This document shows positions 31,901 to 40,009 of a stretch of DNA of 42,919 nt, piece by piece. The DNA is taken from the IMG/VR virus record IMGVR_UViG_3300041409_001227, positions 1 through 42,919 of that record. One strand, given 5' to 3'. Under the pieces are notes generated by a model that was not told the origin of the DNA, did no database searches, and saw only the letters and a program-made list of their open reading frames with translations. Numbering within the stretch: the first letter of the stretch is position 1; every line of letters starts with the position of its first letter. Source of the stretch: a virus. The translations under genes were made by a program, and so were the position numbers.

Positions 31901-33329
31901 GACGCAATTGCTCGCGCTCCCTGCAGTTCAAACGACAACAGATCCCGTCCTGCAGGCGATGCGGGACGTGCTGGCGTCGATTAACGCAGGCAACGCAGCG
32001 CAGGCGACCGACGCGACGCTGCAAGGCATGATCAAGACCGCGATCGACGCCGGCAACGCGCAGCAGATCGCAGCGTTGCTGATTCCGAAATTCGACACGC
32101 TGAACACGACGACCGGGACGGGGTTGACGTTCACCGACTTCGTTAGAGGCCTTGGACCTTCATACGCAGCGGTTGCAACTAACGTAACCGTTGGCGGTCT
32201 TCTGACGAGCGCTCAGATTGCGGCGCTTGGTCTGTCGAAAGACTTAACGACCGGCGCGCTGTTCACGAACACTCAATTGCAGAATGCCGGTCTGTCGAAA
32301 GACGCCACTGTCGGCGGACTCCTCACCTCTGCGCAAATAACAGCGTTGGGACTATCGACCAACTCCACAGTCGGAGATGTCCGCACTTCCATCGACACGA
32401 TGAATGCCGGAAACATCCTTAGGATTTTCCAAGAACTCGACGGCAACGGCAACGGCATCCTGGAAAAGAGCGAAGCAATCAAGGGCGCCACGATCGGAAC
32501 TCAGAATGCCGCAGTCGGGACCAATGATAAAACCCAGATATCCATCGACCAAGTACATAACAACATTATTCTCCAAGATGCGGCGAATTCATTGGTTGCG
32601 TCTTCCAACAGCATAATGACCGTAGAGAAGGACTTACTTAACAATATCCAAAGTCTTACCAACTCGAGTGTCGAACAACTAATTCTTTTAAATAAAGCGT
32701 TTAATCCCGCGCTTAATCAAACGGTTTTGACATACATCGTCGCAGGAGCGAGCACCAGTGCGCCTTCGACAACGCATACAACATTTACCGATCAGATGCT
32801 TACTGCATTGTACAAGATTGAGTTGAACACTTGGGCGACCGCAGGTAATACGCGCGGCCTCGCAGGCGGCGCGGGGAGAGACGGCACGCTTGCTTCCGGC
32901 GGCTGGATCACCGGCGGGACTCCGGGTCGGGACAGCGTGCCACTCGCCGCTCCAGGCTGGATCGGGATGCCTGATGAATTCGTTATCCGCCGCGACATCG
33001 CGCAGGCTAATCGTTCATGGTTGCCGGACTTCAACGCCACGGGACGCCTGCCGTTCAACGATAATAATTTCAGGCCAGTTGTATCGGCGCCCAGCGTCTT
33101 GCCATTCCGGAGCAATAGCGCAGGGCCCGACAATTCGGCGCTGCTCGCACAAATCGTCAAGCTGACGGCAGAAGTCGAGAAGTTGCAGAAGATCGTTGCC
33201 GTCGGCGACAACATGAACGCCCAGGCGACGATGCAGAGCGGCGGTGCCGTGGTCGACGCGGTAGAGACTGGGATCAAGAAAACCGGCGAGACGCTGCGCA
33301 TGGCGAAGCGCGATCAGCGGGCGGCGTGA
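28938..33329 (+). CDS. tail tape measure protein
   Basis: 1463 aa, by far the longest gene, as expected of the length-determining tail protein. N-terminal coiled coils; hydrophobic segments near 130-165 (GILGQALSAIGPVGVGVAAA) and 380-425 (LGVLAALATVGAVSAGLTVG) are the membrane-active parts. Long helical middle; three 20-aa repeats at 1084-1143; an EF-hand-like loop at 1168-1179; a C-terminal GGWITGGTPGRDSVPLAAPG and PDEFVIRRDIAQAN domain. It ends with RMAKRDQRAA, a motif shared with the next gene. SD is poor. Within assembly it is bound by the chaperones. Confidence 0.92.
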   Translation: MATSQEAISRLTIQSTLIGEAQVTGGLNNIKAAQEGVAVASSKTEGATLSLEKSFANIERRYVAGVAAQQQYEKTQRLVNAAVAQNPALQDRANVIMAEAAKRHDALTGSQKALGVVANDLNSRIQANAGSFGILGQALSAIGPVGVGVAAAIGVVIGTLYAASSAAHDLAQKAKEIREFSEATGLTTTQFQALRSEAGKFGIDSETLSHGLSKFTAGYDELRKGGGALLTDIRKINPALAEQMQTATDSATAFTLFGKAVQQTDNIFQRNALLKAGLGKGSAVFGAFFESAPDVAKLTDAFAAAGKGLDEHLIKKLAQLQVDIDRTHRAATNIFASMFAESTLKAELEFAKGLLTIAAYAKEFKFSSDLQKFIDFMTNPATLGVLAALATVGAVSAGLTVGGAALAVGAAGLVAGGAVGSVRGVGANAIAAARSPANFISPANSYSTFQAGATSVPAKTPEANAAAWKDYISILGSAATPTEKLNAAIAELGIKAKEAGREGSDLARGIAALKFDDAIARQSAHNAALGAAASVTDILKEKTLTHAKARQQDSTITDAQAANVLRVAKEQAEGTYQIQSQIDAEKIRSTTLLMGAEASLAYSIAQDIINKKIQAGQIPEEDEIERIKRKAAEFAKLKVETDRYDDITKTARQSATSFSDDLIKGLASGQTATESLHNAFKNLSSSLTSGALKSLFEGDFLSAGIKGIAAIGAAIFSANTSSSGEKWLAQQKDAMATRNADYAGRITLAGVNTNSREGAVLAQDQQFLRERIAENKAGGQAMNALLQAEVEERNALLKDWDQKDTDLLKANADAKLAIEKAAADRSLGFQNRLFAATNDFSTLEGQLAAFDRAAQQERITEAANGSQAIVDLEAAQAAERFNVIRDYNKKIVADTEATAKAQRDALNTAARTVIDYVKGLSAGPSSTDSQQNVFNAAQAAYFTKLTLAQSGNVDAQSTITQDAENYRLAARALFASGSGYQDILLAIKTQLLALPAVQTTTDPVLQAMRDVLASINAGNAAQATDATLQGMIKTAIDAGNAQQIAALLIPKFDTLNTTTGTGLTFTDFVRGLGPSYAAVATNVTVGGLLTSAQIAALGLSKDLTTGALFTNTQLQNAGLSKDATVGGLLTSAQITALGLSTNSTVGDVRTSIDTMNAGNILRIFQELDGNGNGILEKSEAIKGATIGTQNAAVGTNDKTQISIDQVHNNIILQDAANSLVASSNSIMTVEKDLLNNIQSLTNSSVEQLILLNKAFNPALNQTVLTYIVAGASTSAPSTTHTTFTDQMLTALYKIELNTWATAGNTRGLAGGAGRDGTLASGGWITGGTPGRDSVPLAAPGWIGMPDEFVIRRDIAQANRSWLPDFNATGRLPFNDNNFRPVVSAPSVLPFRSNSAGPDNSALLAQIVKLTAEVEKLQKIVAVGDNMNAQATMQSGGAVVDAVETGIKKTGETLRMAKRDQRAA
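32187..32366 (+). repeat. three tandem 60-bp coding repeats in tape measure
   Basis: Units at 32187-32246, 32247-32306 and 32307-32366, encoding TVGGLLTSAQIAALGLSKDL and two variants (TTGALFTNTQLQNAGLSKDA, TVGGLLTSAQITALGLSTNS); a degenerate fourth follows. Alternating units 1 and 3 are nearly identical at the protein level. Confidence 0.75.
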
Positions 33330-33571
33330 TGTTCAAAATTCCAGACTCCGTCCTCGCCCAGCTACGCGCGGGCACTGCGTCCGCGCTGACGCCAGACGAA
33401 GCAAAAGAAGTCGCGCGTTACATCGACACGCTGGCAACGCTTGATCAGGTGCCGGCGTTGCTCAAGGTGTTGAGCGTCGATGTTCTCAGCCTGAAAACCG
33501 AAATCAAAACCGCTGCGGCGAAACAGGCGGAAGCGATACGCATGCAACGCCGTGATCAAAGGGCCGTCTGA
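33329..33571 (+). CDS. small tail-tip protein sharing a C-terminal motif with the tape measure
   Basis: 80 aa from ATG 33329 (GTG 33326 is an alternative). Sequence FKIPDSVLAQLRAGTASALT and EAKEVARYIDTLATLDQVPA; helical. Its end IRMQRRDQRAV parallels the tape measure end LRMAKRDQRAA, suggesting a shared docking element. It overlaps the next gene by a single base (TGATG). Likely assists tail-tip assembly. Confidence 0.6.
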   Translation: MFKIPDSVLAQLRAGTASALTPDEAKEVARYIDTLATLDQVPALLKVLSVDVLSLKTEIKTAAAKQAEAIRMQRRDQRAV

Positions 33572-35211
33572 TGTCATTCGGTTGGCTTGGCCCTCGCCCG
33601 TTCTCAACCATCATCGACCGGCCGCTTCCTGCCGCCGTCGCGGCGTTGGCGGTCACGTCTGGAATCGTTTTCACGGCCGAGATTTTTCCGGTTACTGGAA
33701 CGGCGATCCGCGTTGCTACGGAAGAATTCGCGACGGGTCCGACCGACTCGTCGCCGAATACATCTTTCTATGGCGACCTGGAGAAACCACTTCGTTACCA
33801 TCGCAGCATCATCGACGGCTCGAAAATCGGCGGCATGGCTTCCGGTTACGGCGAACTGATCATCGGCAATGCCGGCGGGGCTTACGACGCTTACGCAAAT
33901 ACGCTCGACGGCGCGCATGTCATTGTCCGTTATGGGCAGCGTAACTCTTCCTTCGACTCGTTCATCACGCTCTATGACGGACTTGTTGACGGTGTGGCGA
34001 CAGCAGACGAGGAAACCCTGACGCTGCACGTCTATGACGACAACAAGAGATTGGAAATTCCGGCGCAGCCGAATCTTTACGGCGGCACCGGGGGAATCGA
34101 CGGCGACGCCAATGTCAAGGGCAAGCGCAAGCCGATCATGCTCGGGCTTCCCCGCAACGTATCCGCTCCGCTGATCGACGCCGCCAATCTCGTGTACCAG
34201 TTTCACGACGGGGCGAGCTCGTTCGTCTCGTTCGTCTATGACCGCGCCCTGGCGATTCCGAGCAATGCCGACTACACCACTTACGCCGCGCTGATCGCAG
34301 CGACCGTCCCGCCCGGTTACTATTCGACATGCCTTGCGCTGGGGCTGATCAGGTTGGGCGCGAAGCCCGACGGCACGGTCACCGTTACGGCGTTGGGCGC
34401 GGTCAACAACGGGTTGGTCGCGGGCGCTGGCGCGGTCGGGGCCAACATCACCGATACCGCAAGCCTGATCCATTATCTCATCACGATTTCAGGGGCGAAT
34501 ATCGTGGTCGACTTCGGGTCCGTGATCGCCACCAAGGCAGCGCAGCCCGCGAGCATCGGCTACTGGATCGGCCCGGACGACAACAAGACGCTGCGCCGGG
34601 TTATCGATGACCTGACGTACGGGATTCTCGGCTGGGCAGGATTCAGGCGTGACCGCACCTTCGACATGGGGCTGATCGCGCTGCCGACGGATAGCCCGCT
34701 TGCTTCCTATACCGGAGACGGAACGGGGGAGGACTTCTTCACGCTGAGGCAGCTCCCGCTTCCATCCGTGATGTCGCCGCCGCCCTACTGGTTCCGGGCG
34801 GCGTACAGCAACAATTTCACCATACAGGCCGATGTAGACGCGACGATCGATGCGTTGACTCAGACGCTTCGCAAGGATCCTTACTCGATCGCATCTACAA
34901 CCAACGTAGCTCTGAGCGCGGCCATTTTAGCCGCTCATCCCCAAGCCCAAAACCCGGATGTCTGGCCGTCGTGGTTCGTGTATTCGGCCAACGCCGTGGC
35001 GTTCTGCGACGCGACGCTGACATTGTTCGGCGGCGCGGCGCGAAGCCTGTTCGAAGTCACGGTGCAGGCCACCGCATATTCGCTGAATCTCAGCAACCCA
35101 ATTCAGGTGGCGGACACCCGCTATGGGCTCTCCGGCGGCAAGGCTTTGGCACTGATGTCGATCGACGATAACACGGCTGATCAAGAAGCTATTGTGCAGG
35201 GGATTGGTTGA
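33571..35211 (+). CDS. tail tip/baseplate hub protein
   Basis: 546 aa. Opens MSFGWLGPRPFSTIIDRPLP; contains beta-rich stretches (SGYGELIIGNAGGAYDAYAN, ITLYDGLVDGVATADEETLT). A middle hinge carries VTALGAVNNGLVAGAGAVGA. It probably corresponds to a distal-tail or hub protein by position after the tape measure. No enzyme motif seen. Confidence 0.7.
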   Translation: MSFGWLGPRPFSTIIDRPLPAAVAALAVTSGIVFTAEIFPVTGTAIRVATEEFATGPTDSSPNTSFYGDLEKPLRYHRSIIDGSKIGGMASGYGELIIGNAGGAYDAYANTLDGAHVIVRYGQRNSSFDSFITLYDGLVDGVATADEETLTLHVYDDNKRLEIPAQPNLYGGTGGIDGDANVKGKRKPIMLGLPRNVSAPLIDAANLVYQFHDGASSFVSFVYDRALAIPSNADYTTYAALIAATVPPGYYSTCLALGLIRLGAKPDGTVTVTALGAVNNGLVAGAGAVGANITDTASLIHYLITISGANIVVDFGSVIATKAAQPASIGYWIGPDDNKTLRRVIDDLTYGILGWAGFRRDRTFDMGLIALPTDSPLASYTGDGTGEDFFTLRQLPLPSVMSPPPYWFRAAYSNNFTIQADVDATIDALTQTLRKDPYSIASTTNVALSAAILAAHPQAQNPDVWPSWFVYSANAVAFCDATLTLFGGAARSLFEVTVQATAYSLNLSNPIQVADTRYGLSGGKALALMSIDDNTADQEAIVQGIG

Positions 35212-35212
35212 G

Positions 35213-36229
35213 ATGTCGTCTGGTTCACTGCTTACATCATCGGGGCTGACCAAATTCACGGTGCCGAACGGCAAGCTAGTCGCCACTGTATCAGCCAACG
35301 CTTTGACTATCGCTCTTAAGGATACATCTGGAAACGACCCCAGCCCAACTAATCCTGTATTTGTTGCCTTTCCAACAGACCAAGCTAGCGGGGCTACTTT
35401 TTCTGGACGTCAGATAACCACGGCGCTATCGGTGACGGTGCCGAATAATATGGCCTTAGGAACTTTTAATAACGCGCCGTTCCGGCTTTGGGCAAAGATT
35501 TACGACGACGCAGGAACGTCGCGTATTGGTGTTGAGAATTGCTATAACTCGGCGAGCACGCAGATTTTTCCGATCACCGAAACTGGATTTGAGTCCACCA
35601 TCCTTATGGCTGCTTTGGGTCTTGGGCTGGCTGGCGTGGTCTACACCCCTGTCGCGGTCGTGACAAAGCCTTACCGTGTTCTCGGGTTTTTTGATTGGAA
35701 TTCAGGTCTCCCAACGGCAGGAAGTTGGTCGGCTGGCCCCGATAAAATCCAGATGTATTCCGGCGGAGTTTTGCCCGGTCAAATTGTTCAGGATGCACTG
35801 CAGACAATCCAAAATCTATATAGCACTTTGAGTGGCGTGATCCCGTTTGATGCCACCAAACCGCAATCGTCCGAAGGTTATCAAATCGGAAGCCGCATCA
35901 TTACGCCCCAATCCCCGATAAACTTAATTTTGAACGAAGCCAAAATACCTTGCAGTTATTCGATTCCGAACACTTTGACGATCGCCTTGTTCAAATCCCC
36001 TGCTGCCGATGCGATGGCAGCGGGTTGGGCTGATGTCCGTGCTGCAGACGTTCCCGCCGTCCTGCAGTTGATAGACTGCCGCCAAGCGCAGACGACATCT
36101 CAGACCACCTATCTCTACAATGTCGGCGGAAGCTCTGCCGGTACGTTTTATCTTAACGGCAACAGCGTAGGCGCAAGCTATGGCAATTTGCTTGCGCTGT
36201 TCCTGCGTTGCGCGGAGATCATGGTTTAA
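35213..36229 (+). CDS. tail protein, probable fiber/receptor module
   Basis: 338 aa; GTTGAG before ATG 35213, start chosen over upstream in-frame codons inside the previous gene. Beta-rich with Asn/Ser/Thr-rich stretches (TIALKDTSGNDPSPTNPVFV, SGRQITTALSVTVPNNMALG), a short hydrophobic stretch (TILMAALGLGLAGVVYTPVA) and GSSAGTFYLNGNSVGASYG at the end. A trimeric tail-tip protein is likely; its receptor is unknown. Convergent with the leftward gene at 36263. Confidence 0.65.
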   Translation: MSSGSLLTSSGLTKFTVPNGKLVATVSANALTIALKDTSGNDPSPTNPVFVAFPTDQASGATFSGRQITTALSVTVPNNMALGTFNNAPFRLWAKIYDDAGTSRIGVENCYNSASTQIFPITETGFESTILMAALGLGLAGVVYTPVAVVTKPYRVLGFFDWNSGLPTAGSWSAGPDKIQMYSGGVLPGQIVQDALQTIQNLYSTLSGVIPFDATKPQSSEGYQIGSRIITPQSPINLILNEAKIPCSYSIPNTLTIALFKSPAADAMAAGWADVRAADVPAVLQLIDCRQAQTTSQTTYLYNVGGSSAGTFYLNGNSVGASYGNLLALFLRCAEIMV

Positions 36230-36262
36230 GCGGAGCCGTTAGATCAGCGGGCGGGTTATTTT

Positions 36263-36478
36263 TTATTTGCGGGCGCGCTGGGAAGTCGCCCTAGGGATGC
36301 AAGCCCACTGTGCTTTCAGGGGTTGCCATTGGGACCGCTCATCTTTCATCATGGCTGCGTCAGCGGCCGCCCTACACCGCGGTTGATTCCTATACTCGCC
36401 AATCTCCAAAATCGGCCCGGATGCCAAATCCGTTCCGCTGCGCAGTACAAGAAATAAGACCCATACGGATGCTTTCAT
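36263..36478 (-). CDS. leftward secreted small protein
   Basis: 71 aa. Short positively charged start then hydrophobic segment (MKASVWVLFLVLRSGTDLAS), i.e. a signal peptide; mature part has EIGEYRNQPRCRAAADAAMM and ends with QWACIPRATSQRARK. The C.AA..A and WAC[IV]P elements recur in small periplasmic proteins carried by alphaproteobacterial phages. Its start codon overlaps the start of a plus-strand ORF in CATG. SD is weak. Probable moron. Confidence 0.6.
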   Translation of the reverse strand: MKASVWVLFLVLRSGTDLASGPILEIGEYRNQPRCRAAADAAMMKDERSQWQPLKAQWACIPRATSQRARK

Positions 36479-36569
36479 GTCGAGAATTAGAATTCAAAAC
36501 ATCGTTGCCGTCAAGGTTGAAGGTTGGGTTGTGGAACCCCCCTCAATTGAATGCGGATTTAGTCAATGA
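36477..36569 (+). CDS. 30-aa small ORF coupled to the next tail gene
   Basis: ATG 36477 to TGA 36567-36569, which overlaps the next ATG (ATGA). Product MSRIRIQNIVAVKVEGWVVE plus ten residues. Coupling suggests it helps translate the following gene; SD not obvious. Confidence 0.4.
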   Translation: MSRIRIQNIVAVKVEGWVVEPPSIECGFSQ

Positions 36570-37369
36570 CCCTCGCCTCCAACATCGCCGCCGCGTCGAC
36601 CAACATCGCCCTTAACGCTACGCTGACGGCCAGTTCCGAAGCCTCAGGCATGCTGGTCACTAAACTCCAGAACGAGCACACCAAGCGCAACTGGCGCACG
36701 GGCGCGGCGACAACCGCGACGATTTCCATAGACCTCGGCAGCGTCAAGTCCTTCGACACAATCGCACTGCTCAACACCAACCTGCTTGCGGATGGCACAT
36801 ACAGGGTCCGATCATCGATTGCGGACCCGACCGGCGTCATCAATGTCTATGACAGCGGCACGATAACCGGCGGCGTGGACCCGAATTACAAAGACCTGAT
36901 CGTAGTGATTGCTACGCCAGTCACGACCGCGCGGTATCTGGTCATCAATCTGGCGCAGCCAACAGTAGCGACGTACATAGAGGCCGGGTTTCTGTTCATC
37001 GGGACCCGGACGCAGTTCGCTTACAACTATTCCTATGGCGCCGGCCGAACCCGCGTCGATCCGAGCATTTTGAAAAAGACCAACGGCGGGCAAACCATAA
37101 TCAGGCCCAAGCCTGCCTTCTGGCAATGGGAAATCCCCATGGGGTGGATAACGGAAGTTCAGAAGAACGGTATAGTTGAGCAAATCAATCTTCTTAATGG
37201 TCGAATATTACCCGTGCTGTTCATCATGAACCCGGCTTCCACAAATCTCGGTAGAGATTCGATCTTCGGGCTGATCCAAGACTCGTTTCCGGTCGTCTCG
37301 TTATCGACCTTCGACTCTGCGGGCGGGATCATGTCCAGCGCGTCCTTAAAGGTCGAACAGCGGCTCTAA
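36566..37369 (+). CDS. tail protein with galactose-binding-like fold
   Basis: 267 aa. Begins MTLASNIAAASTNIALNATL; then NWRTGAATTATISIDLGSVK, FDTIALLNTNLLADGTYRVR and ARYLVINLAQPT follow the F5/8-type-C (discoidin) jelly-roll sequence order (N.R...W... DLG....I..I...). The C-terminal third is a separate region (WEIPMGWITEVQKNGIVEQI). Possibly carbohydrate-binding tail-tip or fiber protein. Family by pattern, not proven. Confidence 0.65.
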   Translation: MTLASNIAAASTNIALNATLTASSEASGMLVTKLQNEHTKRNWRTGAATTATISIDLGSVKSFDTIALLNTNLLADGTYRVRSSIADPTGVINVYDSGTITGGVDPNYKDLIVVIATPVTTARYLVINLAQPTVATYIEAGFLFIGTRTQFAYNYSYGAGRTRVDPSILKKTNGGQTIIRPKPAFWQWEIPMGWITEVQKNGIVEQINLLNGRILPVLFIMNPASTNLGRDSIFGLIQDSFPVVSLSTFDSAGGIMSSASLKVEQRL

Positions 37370-37402
37370 CTTTTCATTCTCAAAATCCAGGGGACGTGTC
37401 GT

Positions 37403-37419
37403 CTCGGGGTAAACCCGAG
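37403..37419 (+). other. small hairpin before the tail fiber gene
   Basis: CTCGGG/CCCGAG (37403-37408 with 37414-37419), loop GTAAA. The 68-nt gap before ATG 37438 contains no clear SD, so the structure could affect initiation of the fiber gene. Confidence 0.3.
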
Positions 37420-37437
37420 CGTCGCGCTATGTGCTGA

Positions 37438-38427
37438 ATGACATTCGTATTTGGCGACAATGTTCGCGAGACGGTCAATATCACGACCCCGACCGCGACT
37501 GTTCCTCTCGGCGGCGCGGTCCCGAATTCGCGAGCGTTTTCGGCGGTCGCGGCTAATGCCAATACATCGTGGACTGTTATTCGCGTAGGGGCATATCTAT
37601 CTGCCGGCGAATTCACGTTCAACACCGGGTCCCCGAACACGCTTACACAAACGACGGTTCGCTACAGTACCAATGCAAATTCGCCGGTAACGTTCCCAAG
37701 CGGCCCCGGCGAAGCCTTTATGGACATGCCGGCATACTATGCTCTGCCGCTGTATTTCTTCGGGCTCGGCGGCAATGTTTGGTCGGTCGGAATCAACCAG
37801 GGCACAAATCCCGTCCTCTCTGTTGACTTCAATACAGCTTCGGTCGCGACAGGAGTCAAGTTTACAGGCGCGGCTGCGGCTGGGGGCGCAGCGCTCGCCG
37901 TTACTTCGTCGGGTACTAATGAAGGGCTGAAGATCGACGCCAAGGGGTCCGGCACGATCTCAATCGGGAGCGTTTCGACGGGATCAATCTTGTTGGCCCG
38001 AGCCGTTGATATTTCCGGAGCATCGGCGGGCCAAATTATTTTCCCCGCCACGCAAAACCCATCCGCAGGCGCCAACACCCTCGATGATTACGAAGAGGGG
38101 ACATGGACGCCCGCGAACGCTTTCGTAACACTCACCGTTTCGTCGGCAAGCTATACGAAGGTCGGTCGTCAGGTGATGCTTAGTTACAAAGTGCAATGGC
38201 CCACTACAGCCGACACCCATGCCGCAGTGATTACGGGCGTTCCGTTCGCGGCCGGGAATCCCGGATCAGGCAGCATCGGCTACAATAGCTCGGGGATCGC
38301 CTTAAGTACTCTGGTCGATGCGTCGTTTTCAACCATCCAGATTTTTAACGCCACCACTTCGGCGACGATAACAAATGTCAATCTGACGGCCGCTTTCCAA
38401 TACGGCACCGTCACTTACAACACGTAA
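37438..38427 (+). CDS. tail fiber/spike protein
   Basis: 329 aa. The C-terminal part has the block IFPATQNPSAGANTLDDYEE followed by GTWTPANAF and ASYTKVGRQVMLSYKVQW, a very common distal module of phage tail fibers and spikes. The N-terminus (TFVFGDNVRETVNITTPTA) is beta-rich with alternating Ser/Thr/Gly, as in fiber shafts. Likely host-recognition component; receptor unknown. Followed by a possible chaperone gene. Confidence 0.8.
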   Translation: MTFVFGDNVRETVNITTPTATVPLGGAVPNSRAFSAVAANANTSWTVIRVGAYLSAGEFTFNTGSPNTLTQTTVRYSTNANSPVTFPSGPGEAFMDMPAYYALPLYFFGLGGNVWSVGINQGTNPVLSVDFNTASVATGVKFTGAAAAGGAALAVTSSGTNEGLKIDAKGSGTISIGSVSTGSILLARAVDISGASAGQIIFPATQNPSAGANTLDDYEEGTWTPANAFVTLTVSSASYTKVGRQVMLSYKVQWPTTADTHAAVITGVPFAAGNPGSGSIGYNSSGIALSTLVDASFSTIQIFNATTSATITNVNLTAAFQYGTVTYNT

Positions 38428-38442
38428 AAGGAAAACAGCCCC

Positions 38443-38775
38443 ATGATCGAAAAGAAAACCGTTATTGACCAGATTGAGGTCACCAGTGACGCGCATGTGA
38501 ATATCCGTTTCGCCATACAGGTGGTTGAGGGCGACCACGTGTTTTCCTCAACCTGGCACCGCGTCAGTATCGAGCCGGGCGCGGATGTAGAAGCAATTCT
38601 GGATCTGGTGGATGCCGATATTACAGCGCGACCGGAATTGCGCGCCACTGCGATGCATCGCGGTCGCGTTCCGGAACTCAAGTCCATTTGCGGCATCGCG
38701 CATACCCCGGAGGTTGTGAAGCGGCACCGCGATAAGGTTGAGGCGGCCCAAGCAAAACCTGCCCCTTCGGCCTAA
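38443..38775 (+). CDS. hypothetical protein, possible fiber partner
   Basis: 110 aa; AAAAGGAAAACAG upstream of ATG 38443. Contains VIDQIEVTSDAHVNIRFAIQ, a beta-rich N-terminal half, then a charged helix VKRHRDKVEAAQAKPAPSA. Small genes at this place are often fiber assembly proteins, but no motif decides it. Gap of 32 nt to the endolysin. Confidence 0.55.
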   Translation: MIEKKTVIDQIEVTSDAHVNIRFAIQVVEGDHVFSSTWHRVSIEPGADVEAILDLVDADITARPELRATAMHRGRVPELKSICGIAHTPEVVKRHRDKVEAAQAKPAPSA

Positions 38776-38807
38776 CCCCCCCATCGTCTTACGGCGAAGG
38801 ATTTGCC

Positions 38808-39611
38808 ATGACCGATACAAGTTTCGGCGCTGTCTTGACGCGCCTCTGGCCCAACGGGGACGAGAAGATCCCCGGCTTGCGTGCCGGCATGATCGAAACC
38901 GCAGGCAACGTATTCCAGCGCTACGGGATCAGCTCGCCTTTGCTCATCGCGCATGTCATGGCGCAGATCAGTCACGAATGCGGAGCGGGGCATGAAGTTG
39001 TTGAGGATCTGAACTACAGGGCGGAACGGATTCCGGAAGTTTGGCCAACGCGTTTCCCAAGCATCGCCAGCGCCGCGCCCTATGCTCATAATCCGCGGGC
39101 TCTAGCGAACAAGGTCTACAACGGCCGCATGGGCAACGCGCCCGGCTCGGACGATGGTTTCAATTTCAGGGGCAGGGGTGCATCGCAGACCACGGGGCGG
39201 GAAGGCTATGCGCGACTTTCGAAGGCAACCGGGCTCGATCTCGTCAACCATCCCGATCTGGTCAACGATCCGACGCGCTTTTTGGAATGCGGCGTGGCGG
39301 ATTTCATCCTATGCGGCTGTTTGCCGTTCGCCAAAGCCGACGATATCCTGAACGTCACCAAGCATCTCAACGGCGGCACGGTAGGGCTTGCGCAGCGCCA
39401 GGCGTGGCTTGCGAAATGGAAGGCGGCACTCGGCACCGGGCCAGTCATGGGCACGCCACGGGCTCCCACGGTCATCCTGCCCACATCCCCCGTACCGCCG
39501 CCTCCCGACGTGCCACGACGCGATCCGGTCCCGCAAGTCACGCCGGCACCCGCTCAATCCGCTTTTGCAAAATTCATCGCCGCGATGATCGCGGCATTCC
39601 GGAGGAACTGA
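38808..39611 (+). CDS. GH19 chitinase-like endolysin
   Basis: 267 aa. Core matches GH19 lytic enzymes: LLIAHVMAQISHECGAGHEV with catalytic Glu57, then EDLNYRAERIPEVWPTRFPS, NGRMGNAPGSDDGFNFRGRG and GLDLVNHPDLVNDP. It hydrolyses the peptidoglycan backbone. A Pro-rich linker (about 215-250) leads to a basic, amphipathic C-terminal helix (SAFAKFIAAMIAAFRRN), which may help membrane passage. No signal peptide, so release depends on the holin immediately downstream. Confidence 0.88.
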   Translation: MTDTSFGAVLTRLWPNGDEKIPGLRAGMIETAGNVFQRYGISSPLLIAHVMAQISHECGAGHEVVEDLNYRAERIPEVWPTRFPSIASAAPYAHNPRALANKVYNGRMGNAPGSDDGFNFRGRGASQTTGREGYARLSKATGLDLVNHPDLVNDPTRFLECGVADFILCGCLPFAKADDILNVTKHLNGGTVGLAQRQAWLAKWKAALGTGPVMGTPRAPTVILPTSPVPPPPDVPRRDPVPQVTPAPAQSAFAKFIAAMIAAFRRN

Positions 39612-39612
39612 C

Positions 39613-40002
39613 ATGGGATTATTCGATATCACGGGGCTTGGCGGGGTTACTGACGTTCTGAAAGAACTGATCCAGCTTTTCCCGAATGCAGAACAGCGTG
39701 AGCGTGCCGCAACTAAAATCCAGGACGCGGAATCGGCCATCGCCGCGTCTCAGTCGGCAACCAACACGGCGGAAGCAACCAACCCGTCGTTTTTCGTCGC
39801 GGGCTGGCGGCCGTTCATTGGCTGGGTATGCGGGTTCGGGTTCGTCTACACCATCATCGGGGCCGCCTTGCATCTGCCGCCGATCGACACCAACGCGATG
39901 ATCACCATCCTGACCGGCATGCTGGGCCTCGGCACGATGCGAACCGCGGAAAAGGCGATGGGCGTCCCGACTTCGACGGTTGGCAAGATTTTCAAGAAAT
40001 AG
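39613..40002 (+). CDS. holin (GTA-type, 3TM family)
   Basis: 129 aa, 1 nt after the endolysin gene. After an N-terminal amphipathic region (VTDVLKELIQLFPNAEQRER) come NPSFFVAGWRPFIGWVCGFG, FVYTIIGAALHLPPIDT and AMITILTGMLGLGTMRTAEK, the conserved blocks of the 3-TM holin family found in alphaproteobacterial phages and gene transfer agents. Makes the pore that releases the endolysin. C-terminus basic (STVGKIFKK). Confidence 0.88.
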   Translation: MGLFDITGLGGVTDVLKELIQLFPNAEQRERAATKIQDAESAIAASQSATNTAEATNPSFFVAGWRPFIGWVCGFGFVYTIIGAALHLPPIDTNAMITILTGMLGLGTMRTAEKAMGVPTSTVGKIFKK

Positions 40003-40009
40003 CCCAGAG

